From NCBI GenBank assembly GCA_038496445.1, contig JALMLS010000194.1, positions 149,813-213,812 of the forward strand: DNA of 64,000 nucleotides, in the 5' to 3' direction. The DNA comes from Trichosphaerium sp. ATCC 40318 (lineage: Eukaryota > Discosea > Flabellinia > Trichosidae). Below, piece after piece: positions 1-10,583 of the stretch (position 1 is its first letter; each line of letters starts with the position of its first letter). Below the pieces are notes generated by a model. That model worked only from the letters and a program-made list of their open reading frames with translations, had not been told where the DNA came from and made no database searches. Position numbers and translations under genes: made by a program.

Positions 1-25
1 TTGGTTTTTAACCCCTTCGCTCTAG

Positions 26-208
26 AACAGTACCAGTTATTCACAAACTACAACAGAGACCACATTAATCGCCAAATGTCCGAGAGGTAAGCAGTGTTTT
101 CCACGTTTTATTTGTTGTTTTCGCTTCTTTTTTTTTTTTCTTTTTCTTTTTTGTGGTTTGAACACTCTTTCTAACATTCTTTTTAGTACCTTCTCGTACA
201 TGAGCTAG
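26..208 (+). CDS. 3' end of an unidentified gene (partial)
   Basis: Two exons can be joined: 26-87, after a CTCTAG acceptor, and 187-208, after TTTTTAG. The intron starts GTAAGC at 88. The joined frame reads roughly QYQLFTNYNRDHINRQMSE, then STFSYMS and a TAG stop at 206-208. The rest of the gene lies to the left of the window, so no family can be named. The two well-placed splice sites and a shared frame are the only support; a chance match is possible. It would run toward SEH1, with about 230 bp between the two stops. Confidence 0.35.
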   Translation, partial: NSTSYSQTTTETTLIAKCPRGKQCFPRFICCFRFFFFFLFLFCGLNTLSNILFSTFSYMS

Positions 209-436
209 CAACAGCGACTCAAAACCATCATAGAAGAAAAAAAAAAACGAAACAAAAAATCCAATCCTTTTTTTCAGCAACCCCAACTACTACCCTGTAC
301 ATATGTAAAACCTGCGTTTTTAAATGTAAAATTAATCATACTCGAGTAAAGAGATCTATTTACAAGTATTTGGTCGTTTTATCCAACGTCTTTCAGTTGA
401 AAGTTTTTTCCTGATGATCACAAAACTGATCACTTT

Positions 437-1853
437 TCAAAAAAATTTGGAATTTTGTGTCCATTTGTTCTCGAAATCTGCCTTCCACAATCTCACAGCG
501 CCGTCGTCTCCAGCAGAGGCTAATGTAGTGCCAGTGATATTCCACATAACGGTCCTACGTACGCGATTAAGATGAATCGTAGTTGTCACAACGGTTTTTG
601 CGTACCATACTTCGGCATCGTGGTTGAACGTTGCTACTTCTTTGCCTAACAGAAGCCATGTCAGTGATGACTATGGGGTATTGTTGTTTGTTACCTTGTA
701 GCTTTCCGGGTTTATCCTTGTGTGCCCGTATCTCCCAGATTTTTACTTTTTTGTCTTTGGACGCAGTCGCCAGCAGGTGGTACGATCGTCCTAGATCTGG
801 TGCCCAATCAATGTCGTGAATCACGTCTGTGTGGCCATTTAGAGTTTCAACGATGACCCACCTAATGTAGGTCATGAGCAAGTCCAATCTTGTTGAGACG
901 GTTTTTGTTTCTCACTTTTTTTGTGTGCTGTTGTATTCCCAAATCTTGATGATGGTGCCACTGCCTGTTGCAATGATAGGCTTGTCGAATGGCGATTTAT
1001 TCCATGTCAAACATTTTACGCCCTCCTTCTGTCTTTCAAACTCGGCCTGTGCTTCATTCAACAAAAAGAGCGCGTTGCCAAAATATAATCAAAAAGTTGG
1101 TTGACAAATTGAATTAATTTGATGATGTATTTTTGTGTGATGTAAGAAGAGGTTGTGTCATGTGGCGTACTGTCAAAGACCACTGAGATAGCTTCGAAAT
1201 GTTAATTGCTTCGTAGATGCGCACTATATCATCACCAGAACACGACGCCTGAACAAATCGAGTTGGCATGGCGGTTAATAACAAAACGTTTTTTTGAAAA
1301 GCGCGCTACGCAAATCCCATAATTCAAAAACGAATTGGCTGTAAACGTACCAAGCGCAAGCCCAAGTGTCGAGGAGCGAATTTAATGCCGTGAACTGCCT
1401 TTCTACAATCTTGCAAACTAGCCACCTACACTTGCCGTCAAAACTCATCTCCGCGTGGTGTCGTACCTTCTGCCATGTTTTTTTACCATTGGAACCTGCG
1501 TTGGTGTAAGTTAAGCACATTGAGACACGCGAACGATTATTTTGTTTAAAAATGCGTTAATTTCGTTAAACAGCACCTTCTTGTTCTTCCCAGATGTAAA
1601 TATTTTTATCTGACGAACACGACGCTATGAGCTGTCCAAACTCAGGGTGAGCCCAAGTGACCTTCCAAATAGGCCCTGTGTGCGCTTTCCACACTGACGT
1701 GTTTTCCCACGATTCTTCTCCGTTGACAAGCTTTTTGTCCCATATTTTGATGGTTTGGTCCGCTGAGCACGTCGCTATTCTGTTTCCATAAAAATCGTAC
1801 GCAATATCGTAAATAATGTCTTTGTGACCAGTTCCAAACCGCTTGAACAACAT
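437..1853 (-). CDS. SEH1: SEH1-like nucleoporin, WD40 beta-propeller
   Basis: SEH1 is a WD40 subunit of the Nup107-160 (Y) complex of the nuclear pore and of the GATOR2/SEA complex. The start at 1853 gives [16 protein letters not shown], which lines up with the N terminus of known SEH1. The first exon holds two WD blades, including [17 protein letters not shown], nearly the family consensus. Later exons read [50 protein letters not shown] and [15 protein letters not shown], with a TGA stop at 437-439. At least seven exons, with introns of about 45-100 bp and GTACG donors. The NITGT...SGDDG-type last blade and the [12 protein letters not shown]-type blade distinguish it from SEC13. No sign of damage. 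Confidence 0.93.
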
Positions 1854-2033
1854 GGGTACAACCCAAGTACTAGTATGTATCTGTTGCTTGTTAAATACGT
1901 GAATTGAAGAAAGTGGATGTTTATGCCTTAAACTGTCATTCAATTAAGCTGTTAATTAAAAATAGCCATTGGATACTTTCACAATTAAAAGTTATATGTT
2001 TTCAATAGTTAAACAAAGCTGAAACTGGAGTTG

Positions 2034-2735
2034 GCATTATTTATCAAATATTGCATTTGGTTAAAATCAAGCATAATAAAGCATACAGTAGGCATTTCAT
2101 GAAACACAAGCAGCAACTGCTTATGCAATGCCAGCATTAATCAAGCATTTCAAGACATGTCTTTGGCATTAACCATATGTAGGCAATGCCAAAACCTTTT
2201 TCATTCAATGAAGACATTTAATTGTTCATGTTTGTATACTTTTAAGGGTATTGAATGAAAATGGTGGTCCACTATTAAATGGCATGTAGTGCTCTTAGTA
2301 TTTTATCAATTCTAATGAAACCAGCTCATTTGAAGTGCAGCACCCAAATACACCTGAAAACATGGCAAAAGTAAATCACATATACTACACAGGTGATAGA
2401 AATTGTTATAACAATACTGTAGAACTTTTTTTGTAATTGTATACATGTTGTAATGCAAATAAACACAAGTTTGATGTCTGATAAATGCTTGCATTATACC
2501 TGAATAATGATTGCTTTATGCACAGAATTTGAAGGGTTAAATGCCTTGTTTATGCTTGGAATCGTTGTGTACTGGATTCAGGCACCTAGCAGGCATTTGA
2601 TTAAAAAATGCCTGTTAAAAAAAAAAAAAAAAAAAAAAAAATGCCTGTTTTTGGCCAAATGCCTGGTTTATGCCAGTTTTTTTTTTGGCATCTATCTACC
2701 AGGTATTTGGCCTTAAAAACAGGCTTTTAAACAAC
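2034..2735. repeat. AATGCC/GGCATT-rich repeat block
   Basis: Short AATGCC and GGCATT words recur in both orientations through two blocks (about 2034-2240 and 2495-2735), for example near 2095, 2128, 2165, 2193, 2541, 2585, 2608, 2641 and 2662. A run of A of over 20 bp sits near 2619-2641. The arrangement of subterminal repeats in both orientations is typical of non-autonomous DNA transposons, but I could not define termini or target duplications. No coding sequence is supported here. Confidence 0.45.
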
Positions 2736-2876
2736 ATTTAGTAGCATTGCTTCCTTTTGTACCTTGTGGAGTCACTCCAAGATGATTTTGATGTGGTAGA
2801 CCACTCTCCACTAAGAAGATGTGCCAAGCACTCATGTGATGACTGCATCATCAATAGCATGTAGTTGCTTCTAGCT

Positions 2877-3035
2877 TCAATATTGTAATTGGGATTTAAC
2901 ACATACAAAACACATATGTGCCACATACTTTACACATGTACAATACACATACATGGCACATATTGTTGAAATGTACAATACCTGTACATGTCATGTACTT
3001 TTCACACATACAATACATGTATGTTAAATTAAATA
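2877..3035. repeat. GTAC/ACATGT-rich repeat, degenerate copy
   Basis: Begins with TATTGTAATTGGGATTT, close to the CAGTACTGGAATCGGGATTTT end seen at 4719 and 5161, and continues with alternating ACACATAC / TGTACAATAC words. It looks like a diverged member of the GTAC-rich short element family found four more times in this island. Confidence 0.4.
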
Positions 3036-3106
3036 AGTAAATTTTTTTTTAAAAAATTGTATCAACAGTTTCACTGTGCACATCATAATAAACCATACTA
3101 TTTTCT

Positions 3107-3192
3107 ATTGTTTTTGCCTGAAAAAGGGCCCCAAACCCCAAACTGCCACAAAACCATGCATCATACCTAATAGTGGGCCATACTTCATTTTT
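3107..3192. repeat. Dispersed repeat, inverted partner of 5755-5843
   Basis: The reverse complement of this stretch contains AGTATGGCCCACTATT, then CCCTTTTTCAGGCAAAAACAATAGAAAATAG, matching the order at 5755-5843 with several mismatches. A shorter related piece occurs near 3565-3610. Function unknown; most simply an old transposon fragment. Confidence 0.4.
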
Positions 3193-3461
3193 TAAAGGAT
3201 TCGTACTAGTAGACCTGAGTTATTCACGAAAAATAGGAAAATCAAGAAATTGATATTGGTTTTTGGGTATTTTTAGATTTTTCCACCTACTTTTAAAGCC
3301 ATGCCAATACAAACCTAATTACTGTTTGCTTGGGTGAAAATACATGTTTTATAGTTAACAATCAGATGATCAGCTTTGGGTTGAGTTTTGAGTTTGCAAT
3401 TTTTTTATTTTTGAATTTTTGGCCAAATTTCTATTAAGGACAAGTCATGGTTAAAACACAC

Positions 3462-3562
3462 AAATGACATGTTTTGGGCATGTTTATTGCAAATATACAA
3501 CATGCAAATGGCATGTTTTGGACACATTTATTGCAAATATACAACATGCATATGGCATGTTT
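3462..3562. repeat. About 43-bp tandem repeat, 2.3 copies
   Basis: Two successive units share TGCAAATATACAACATGCA and (T)GGCATGTTTTGG, with a third partial unit ending at about 3562. The words GGGCATGTTT and GGACATGTTTA recur at 7425-7540, so this is part of a wider repeat family in the island. Confidence 0.6.
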
Positions 3563-3610
3563 TGTGGTGGCTTGGGGTATGGCCCCTTTTTAGGTGAAAA
3601 CAATGGTAAA

Positions 3611-4266
3611 CGTCTGTGCCAAGGCTTCTGTAACCAAGCAAGGTGTGCAAAACTCCTAAAGGATTATACATTTAGTCATCTTCACCTTACTCTTATTGGC
3701 AGCTAGCCAGTGTTTGGTGGGTGTGTGGTGGACAACTTTCCTTTTTTCTTGTATACCATGCCAAAACCCAGTGAGCTGGGCAGTTGGTTGTCACACAATT
3801 ACTATATTTTTAATTTCCACTTTTCACTAAGTACCCTTTTTCTTGTGCTACTGATATGCTTCCTCAAACACTATTCTCACAGGTGCTATTTGGTGCTTTC
3901 TCTCCTTGCTAGGTTTTCAACTACTTTCATGTGTATTTTGCTGTGATTACAACTCCAACACAGTCTCACAGCCATGTAATTCAATATTTGGCCCAATCTC
4001 AATGCCACATCACTAATTCAGTAAGTCAGTAATTATCATCACTTGCAATATGTCAAAGCATGGTGCACCACCTGACAACTCTACAAACAACAGCTACATA
4101 GTTAAGGACCCTTTCAAGAAGCATACCTGTCAGAAACCACCAGGCCAATCAAGTAATGGTACAATATTTATCGGCTTTAGTGTAGAGCTTATTGATGCTT
4201 TCAATGGTCGTTTTCTTAAGGTTTGCTCTTGTTTAGGCAACTAACCTGCTGTCATTTCTTCAGTCT
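3611..4266. other. Stretch without a supported gene
   Basis: Only short unsupported open frames are seen. The part next to 4267 may be upstream sequence of the LINE remnant, but I found no recognisable motif. Confidence 0.4.
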
Positions 4267-5133
4267 ATGTCAGCTTTGTTGAAATTGTGTTGTCCATGCT
4301 GGGAAGTTCTGGACAGGTACACATCTGGTTCAAATGTTGAGTTGGGTGATTTTAGCATGCATGACAATCAGTTTTCATCTGAATCACATGTCCATGTGCA
4401 ATTATCTTCTATTATGCACAAACACGGTTTGGTAGATGTTGCTTTTTGGTACAGTTCATTCTGTCACACAGTTTCACTTCTACATCAGGTACTCTTAGCT
4501 GCATTGACTATGTATTTGTCTGCCATGAGTGTCCAAAGTGACAAGTGAGGAGACACCTTCACCTCACCAAAAGTCTTAAAAACAAGCAAGCATCTCAGCA
4601 TATTAAGGAGTTTTGTTGTTCTGCAATCATTCAGTGATTCTTGACTTCCAGGTTGCTTAGTACAGGTCTGTTTTATTATAAGTAAAATCTTTATGCCAAT
4701 TGATTGATGAATCAGGTATGGACACCAGTACTGGAATCGGGATTTTGACCAGTACTAAACCCATACAAAACCCATACTTTTTACCCATACTTAACCTGTA
4801 CGGGTTCTGTATTGTTGATCCATACTCTGCCTGTACATTATCCATACTCCTGATTTTACTACTGACATTTCTATCCTATTGGACTGTGTTATGCAAAGAT
4901 TGTATCTCAGTAAGAATGTCAAAACCCATCACCCTTAAAGAAATCTTGGAAACCATCAAGTCTATGTCTTCAAACAAAACTTCAGGCCCTGATGAAGTAT
5001 CTATGTGTTTGAACAAAGATTTGGGCTCTTTTATTGCTAGGCATCTATGTCCCCTGTTCAATGACATCATGCAAGGTTTTGATCATGAATGGTTTGGTAG
5101 AGGTATTATATATCCATTATACAAAATTAACTA
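4267..5133 (+). pseudogene. LINE (non-LTR retrotransposon) remnant: endonuclease and RT pieces
   Basis: The left part (about 4267-4548) reads LGDFSMHDNQ...IMHKHGLVDV...T, which fits the GDFN-H-(n)-HGLVD core of LINE apurinic-type endonucleases. The right part (4918-5133) reads ITLKEILETIKSM, then SNKTSGPDEV, LCPLFNDIMQG and GRGIIYPLYK, the pattern at the start of LINE reverse transcriptases (conserved K-x-GPDG region, then W-x-IIP-YK). The catalytic YxDD region is absent and the frame ends at 5133. A GTAC-rich element (4719-4866) splits the two parts. This is a dead fragment; no LTRs or poly-A tail were identified. Confidence 0.7.
4719..4866 (+). mobile_element. GTAC-rich short element inserted in the LINE remnant
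   Basis: The left end reads CAGTACTGGAATCGGGATTT and the right end, read on the other strand, is CAGTAGTAAAATCAGGAGTA, so the ends form imperfect terminal inverted repeats. Between them lie repeats of the type CCCATACTTT / AACCTGTACGGGTT. It interrupts LINE endonuclease and RT sequence, which suggests it moved. I could not find a convincing target-site duplication. Confidence 0.5.
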
Positions 5134-5160
5134 ATTTCCTTCTATCCTTCTCTTGCTTAA

Positions 5161-5447
5161 CAGTACTGGAATCAGGATTTTGACCCATACTAAACCCGTA
5201 TGGAACCCGTACTTTTGACCTGTACTTAACCTGTATGGGTTCTGTACTTTTGACCCATACAAAACCTGTACAGAACCCATACTTTGACCCGTACTCAACC
5301 CGTACGGGTTCCGTAATTTTGACCTGGATTAAACCCATACGTAATCCATACTTTCGACCTGTACAAAACCCATATGGAATCTGTACTTTTTGACCTGTAC
5401 TCTACGTACATTATCCGTACTCCCGATTTTACTACTGAAGCACTCTT
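5161..5447 (+). mobile_element. GTAC-rich short element, longest copy
   Basis: Same ends as the copy at 4719: CAGTACTGGAATCAGGATTT on the left and CCCGATTTTACTACTG on the right. The interior carries about ten alternating units of the type TTTTGACC(C/T)GTAC and AACC(C/T)GTA(C/T)GGGTT. CTCTTGCTT occurs just outside both ends (about 5151 and 5445), a possible but unproved target-site duplication. Confidence 0.5.
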
Positions 5448-6090
5448 GCTTCATTTCTTGGTTCTCCACCACCAACCAATCAAGCACACCCTGCTGTCCA
5501 AATACCTTCTGTCTGTCAACAAATAAGTGCTCAAACCTTGGTGTCCTCTCAACTTCAGATGAAACCCTCAAAGATCATGACTTCAAGTAAAAAAATGGTC
5601 AAGTGAATGGTTTACAAAGGTGAATAGTGGTAATTTAACAAAGTATCAAAAAAAGCAATTAAATATCAAAAAATCAATCCATTCACTGATAAAATTACAT
5701 AAAGATCTCAAACAATGAATTTTCACTCAAATAAGCAGTAGTACAGATTCTTTAAAAAACAAAGTATGGCCCACTATTGGTACAATGTCCAGTGACCCTT
5801 TTTAAGGCAAAAATGATAGAAAATAGATATTTAGGATAGTTTAAGGATATTATGGCTCAATAACTCCATTAAACCTCTTTTTAAAGACAATTATTGGATT
5901 TGAGATTTTTTGCCTAATTAAGTAAGTTCTTGCTTAAGTATTTATGATAAGGCAGGATTGGCGAAAAAAGCAGGTAAAATGGCAAAAACATGAAGTTGGT
6001 TGATATAAACTGGGTACGATTGTTTATGTGGGGATAGTTTTATGTAAAGTTTGTAATAATTGTACCAAACCTCTTTGTAATTGTTATGTC
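5448..6090. other. Gene-free part of the repeat island
   Basis: AT-rich, with no coding potential that I can support. It contains the dispersed repeat at 5755-5843 and the phrase TTTAAGGATATTATGGCTC near 5845, partly repeated near 6970. Confidence 0.45.
5755..5843. repeat. Dispersed repeat, inverted partner of 3107-3192
   Basis: Contains AAAGTATGGCCCACTATTGG and CCCTTTTTAAGGCAAAAATG, matching the reverse complement of 3107-3192 in the same order. Confidence 0.4.
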
Positions 6091-6192
6091 AGTAGTAAAA
6101 TCGGGAGTACGGGGCATGTACGGGTTTAATCCGTGTCAAAAGTACAGGTCATGTATGGGTTTAGTACAGGTCAAAATTCTAATTCCAGTACT
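6091..6192 (-). mobile_element. GTAC-rich short element, inverted copy
   Basis: Starts CAGTAGTAAAATCGGGAGTA and ends (other strand) CAGTACTGGAATTAGAATTT, the same two ends as the copies at 4719 and 5161 but in inverse orientation. It has fewer internal units. Confidence 0.5.
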
Positions 6193-6242
6193 GGTGCTTG
6201 TATCATAATAAATCATCATTTTCTTTTCCTCTATAAAGTGGT

Positions 6243-6380
6243 GTTTTATGTGTGCCCAAAACGTGTGATATGTGTGGCAAATATGTGTGCCCAAAACATG
6301 TCCAAAATGTGGAAAATAAATGTGCCTAAAATGTGCCCAAAACGTGCCCATAACGTGCCCAAAACGTGCAATTCACGTGT
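6243..6380. repeat. TGTGCCCAAAACGTG-type tandem repeat
   Basis: The word GTGCCCAAAACGTG or close variants (GTGCCTAAAATGTG, GTGCCCATAACGTG) recurs about seven times. Its reverse complement resembles the CATGTTTTGGGCATGTTT words at 3462-3562 and 7425-7540. Confidence 0.55.
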
Positions 6381-6386
6381 TGTCTT

Positions 6387-6707
6387 ATTCCAAGAAACAT
6401 CTGTTGGAAAATAAATTGATTTGCTGTTGTTAAATTTTACCAAGAATCTTTTTGCTGGTCCGCTGTTTCTGTATTTTGTTACAAAATTACGTAACAAACC
6501 AAGCCATGAACCAATAGATGCCAAAACATGCTTCAACACAAGCTCAAGAGTATGACAATGACATTTGATTGTGACAGCTGTCATGTCTCTTGAGATTGGT
6601 AATAAATATTCTTCTTTATCAAGGTCTTCATTATTACTCCATTCAACAAGAAGTTTGTCTGATATGTAACTACTAGGCACAATGGCATACTCATTCAATA
6701 CTTTCAC
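6387..6707 (-). pseudogene. Possible hAT-type transposase remnant
   Basis: Reading on the minus strand gives IKCHCHTLELVLKHVL followed by GLLRNFVTKYRNSGPAKRFL. hAT transposases have a C-x-AHxLNLVxxD segment followed by a helical stretch with K-x-V-x-F-R-S, and this fits only loosely. There is no RW or dimerisation region, and the downstream end runs into tandem repeats. Call it a fragment of uncertain family. Confidence 0.3.
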
Positions 6708-7424
6708 AATAGAGTCCTACAAATTAAAATTATTTTTGGATTTTTTTTTAACTACAGCATTTTTTGAAAAAACAAAAACAATGTACTCTCAAATTAACTG
6801 CTGCTGTTCATGACAATAGTTGCATTCATATCCTTCATCTGATAGCACTGTAATGTGTCCATACACAAATACATCAGCACAGTGATGGCGTCTATGGATA
6901 GGTTTGCAAGAGGGGGTAACAGAGTGCATTTTTAACTATTAAGTTACTGATAATTTGCCATCTCTATTTAGGGTAGATTAAGGATATTAACTAAAAAAGC
7001 AATAAAAGCTGAAAAAGATATAATAAAGGCTGCAAATGGCCTTGTCAATGAACAAAACAAACAGCATGTTGGAAAAGAACCTTGTGGAGCATGGATGTCA
7101 CAGGATTGGACTTTTTTTAAACATGTTATGCTGACATTACAAAGATGAATATTCATCAAAAAGCATGGAAAGAAGCTGCTGAAATTGACATTAAACATAT
7201 TAAAAGATATATTGGCTCATACTACATGGTTCATAACAGATGGAGACTCTTCATGTTTTAGGTGTGCATAAAATATAGGGAATTTTCAGGATGATAATAC
7301 AAACCAAATGCTGGCATATTTTTTGTTCAAATAGCCTTGTTCTGTATTTACTGCAACTCAGTAATTAAACACAATATAAACTTGGCTGTATGCTGGAAAA
7401 ATCATCCTTCTGTACTGTGGTGGA
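6708..7424. other. Gene-poor stretch with one possible transposon fragment
   Basis: On the plus strand about 6965-7150 is open and reads ...AIKAEKDIIKAANGLVNEQN..., ending near 7148. It matches no family that I know and lies inside the repeat island, so I treat it as a likely transposon piece. Nothing else is supported. Confidence 0.25.
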
Positions 7425-7540
7425 AATGTTTTGGGCATGTTTTGGACATGTTTATTTTTCACACAAAAGGCACTTTTCTCTTCCACTTGCTGGCCACACA
7501 AATCACACTTTTTGGACATGTTTTAGGCATGTTTATTTTA
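7425..7540. repeat. GGGCATGTTTTGGACATGTTTA repeat words
   Basis: Two clusters (about 7430-7458 and 7505-7535) repeat TTTTGG(G/A)CATGTTT. They are related to the repeats at 3462-3562 and, inverted, at 6243-6380. Confidence 0.45.
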
Positions 7541-7599
7541 AGCCTTGTTTTATGAGTATATGGTGCCTGGGTTATGTGCAAAATTGAGGAGGACTTTAG

Positions 7600-7690
7600 T
7601 TTGCCATGCAATACAGGATTTGTGTCAAAGTACATGCCACATACAGGTTTTGTACATGCCAAAACCCCAATTACAGTATTGATGCTGTGC
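7600..7690 (-). repeat. Degenerate GTAC-rich element copy
   Basis: Contains AAAGTACATGCCACATACAG and ends (other strand) TCAATACTGTAATTGGGGTT, like the CAGTACTGGAATCGGGATTT end of the better copies. Diverged. Confidence 0.35.
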
Positions 7691-7838
7691 ACCAATGAAT
7701 GTGGTCCCACCTGAAATGGTAAAGCTGCCAGTAAACAACAAATACTAGAATTTGCCATCAATTTCCATACATACATTTACTGTTATGTTAACTAGTATTT
7801 ATTTACAAGTCCAATATAGTACAAAACCTAGCTTGATT

Positions 7839-8576
7839 TTACATGGCTGAAGCATAGAAAGAAGCCTCGCGTTTTAAGTGAAAAACAGTGTCATGCAATG
7901 ATGCGACCTCAGCTTCAAGGGTAGCCTGCACAAAGATTAAAAAAATAAACAAGTGTTTTGTACTTACAACTTTGGTTGTTAGTTGATGTATTTGACGATG
8001 ACGTTTAGGATTTGTTTTGAGTTCCCACTCCACATCTGCTGGCAATCCTTTATCAGCAACGTGTGGTATATCACGCTCAGCAAGCTTAGCCATGAGGCCA
8101 GTGATGACATCTTGAAGCGCAGCCTGTGGTGTACAAGTTACAAATTTTTCATTTTTTCTACAGCAACGTACGTTTTCGTCTTTTAGGCTCATAATTTGCC
8201 TTACACGTCTTGCACTTATGCGCATCTCCGCTTCTGCGTTACAACGGTTAAAATAGTCGACGAATTGTCGGTTACGTACTTTTGGTTTCCCCAAGTGCTG
8301 CATTTTGTTCGTCTATGGTGTGTTGTGCGTCTTGTAGGGCTTTTTGCTGTTGGCGAATTATTTTATCCTTCTCTTGCGCTGACTCTTCCAGAGCTCTTTT
8401 CTCGCGCTTGAGCTTCTGGTTTTGAGTTTTTAATACCTTTACCGTTAAATTGGCTTTTTCGCGCCGTGCCCCATTTTGAATCTACAACACCTATTAAACC
8501 TAGCGCCTACGCACAAACTTTGTACCGAGGCATTTTTGACTTTGGCACCTGCACCGCGATTTACGCGCGCATTCAT
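7839..8576 (-). CDS. Coiled-coil protein of unknown function
   Basis: The start at 8576 gives MNARVNRGAGAKVKNAS, then an intron (8525-8482) and a long exon with a Lys/Glu/Gln-rich heptad region (KTQNQKLKREKRALEES, KIIRQQQKALQDAQ). Later exons read ALQDVITGLMAKLAERDIPH and, after an intron starting GTACAAAAC, LEAEVASLHDTVFHLKREA before the stop at 7839. A predicted coiled coil fills most of the protein. I do not recognise the family; a cytoskeletal, centrosomal or kinetochore role would be a guess. The exon around 8180-8270 is joined by inference. Divergently paired with DHODH, 144 bp apart. Confidence 0.7.
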
Positions 8577-8720
8577 AATGTTCTCTTTGTCTTCGTATAC
8601 GCGTAACATTCTTGTAGTAATGTTGTTGATTCAATTGGTTGTATTTGTAAAAAAAAATGTAATAATAAGTGTAGTCAAATGGCTAACCGCGCTTAATTCA
8701 AAAAAAATCAGTACGCAACC

Positions 8721-10434
8721 ATGCTACAGCGTATAGCCGGTACTATGTCTGCTCGACATGGCCTTTACGCTATTGGCACGGGAATGTTTATCAGTTTCGT
8801 TGGTCTTACGCGCTACCCGAACAGTGGGTTTTACGACCGTGCGGTAGAAGTGCGTGATGAGTTGTTTTATTAACACGAAAGAAAAAAAAGAGACAAACAC
8901 GCTAAAACGACATACCAGGCGACTGCAATGATGGACTCGGAAACAGCGCATAGATTGAGCGTGTGGTACTTTGGTTCTGTGTTTGCACCAAAAGCAGAAC
9001 GGTACGCCAGCAGGCGCCTTGAAACAGCATTATGGCATCTGAGATTTAAGAATCCAATTGGTCTGTACGTTGCTCAATATTTGACAAGTTTTTGTTGCGC
9101 CCTCCAAGAGACTCAATCTCTTTGTTGAAAAAAAGTGCAGCTGGATATGACAAGCACTGTGAATGTATGCCTGGTATGCTAAACCTTGGATTCGGGTTTG
9201 TGGAGGTTGGATCTATAACACCACAACCACAAGCGGGCAACGAACGCCCTAGGGTTTGGCGGTACGACGCACTCACCTCACTCAATGACTCGGCTCACAG
9301 AACAAAAGGATTGACAACTGCAATGGTGTCATCAATCGCTATGGATTTCCTAGTGATGGTATGAAGGTACAGCTGTCTTGTGCGCCTAAGCAAATGAGTT
9401 GTTGACCTTAGTTTTGTGTGTCAGGTGTGCAAAGAAAGATTGATAAAGTACAACAGAAGAAAACTTAAAAAGGGACTTGTTGGTGCGCACATCAAAAGAA
9501 CAAAGCACACGCAACCCCGCTAACACGAATGGCAAGGCGTCAATCTCGGTAAGAACAAAACAACAGAAGACGCAGCAGGCGACTACACAACACTGATACG
9601 TGAGCTCGGGCCTCACGCAGACTACCTCGTCGTCAACGTCTCATCACCAAACACTCCCAATCTACGCGATCTGCAAAGACGTGAACCGTTGGTACTGTTT
9701 TCTCTCTGGCGTTCACATATCTCTTTTGATTGCCGCCGTGCTTGGATCGTGATGAGTTCTTATGTCTGTAGGTTGACCTCATTTCCAAAGTGAAAAAAGC
9801 TCAGATAATGCTACCTCAACCGGTCCCACCATTGCTTGTTAAGATCGCTCCAGATCTCACATTAGAACAGAAGCAAGATATTGCGCAAGGTGCCTTATAT
9901 AAGCCAGCCATTATGGTTGTGCGTGACTGACATTACTAGTTGCCAAAGAGTTCAAAATCGACGGCTTAATTGTCACCAACACAACCGTAGAACGTCCAGG
10001 TACGCCTTCTTTTGAGCCTTCTCAGCTTAACTTTGCGTTATTCACCAATGTCTATAGATCTAGTATTAGAACATCCAAATGGCGCCGAGCTCGGTGGTCT
10101 ATCAGGTGAACCTCTTAAAGACATGGCGACACAGTGCGTAAAAGACATGTACAAGTTGACAGAAGGGAGAATGCCAATCATAGGTACTACTGCACGCTTT
10201 CCTGAATCCTGCATGTTTGCTGACACGTGATAAACAGGTGTTGGAGGCATAGCCAACGGTGAAGACGCATACGAAAAGATTCGAGCAGGAGCATCGCTGG
10301 TGCAGTTGTACAGCTCGCTCGTCTATACCGGTCCCAAAGCACCACGCAGTATCGCAGTCGAATTAGATGCCTTACTGGCCCGTGACGGATATGCTAACGT
10401 ATCCGAGGCGGTTGGCGCAGATGTCAAGCTGTAA
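8721..10434 (+). CDS. DHODH: Dihydroorotate dehydrogenase, class 2 (mitochondrial)
   Basis: Catalyses the quinone-linked oxidation of dihydroorotate to orotate, the fourth step of pyrimidine synthesis, on the mitochondrial inner membrane. The N terminus ([16 protein letters not shown], then [12 protein letters not shown]) fits a targeting sequence plus one membrane segment typical of class 2. Downstream are SETAHRLSV, the FMN-site block [30 protein letters not shown], the catalytic-serine loop [49 protein letters not shown] and [20 protein letters not shown]. It ends ...[11 protein letters not shown]. About nine exons, all in frame. The serine in NVSS marks class 2 (class 1 uses cysteine). 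Complete and ordinary. Confidence 0.96.
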
Positions 10435-10583
10435 ATAAACAAATTTTTGGTTGACAGGTTTTTTTTTTTTGTGTTAGGCTAAAGTCGGTTTAAAATCCAA
10501 CAAAGTCGTATCGGGTATTATCAATTTCGCCTCAATACTCACGCAACAATGTACTTGGACCAAGTAAATAGTGCGACGCTATA

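Noticed and set aside
65-286. Lys-rich minus-strand open frame of 73 codons
   Set aside because: Its lysines come from a T/A tract inside a likely intron of the gene at 26-208; no motif and no start context.
1944-7838. CRISPR-like or satellite array
   Set aside because: Repeats are imperfect, occur in both orientations, lack regular unique spacers, and surround LINE remnants in a eukaryotic genome.
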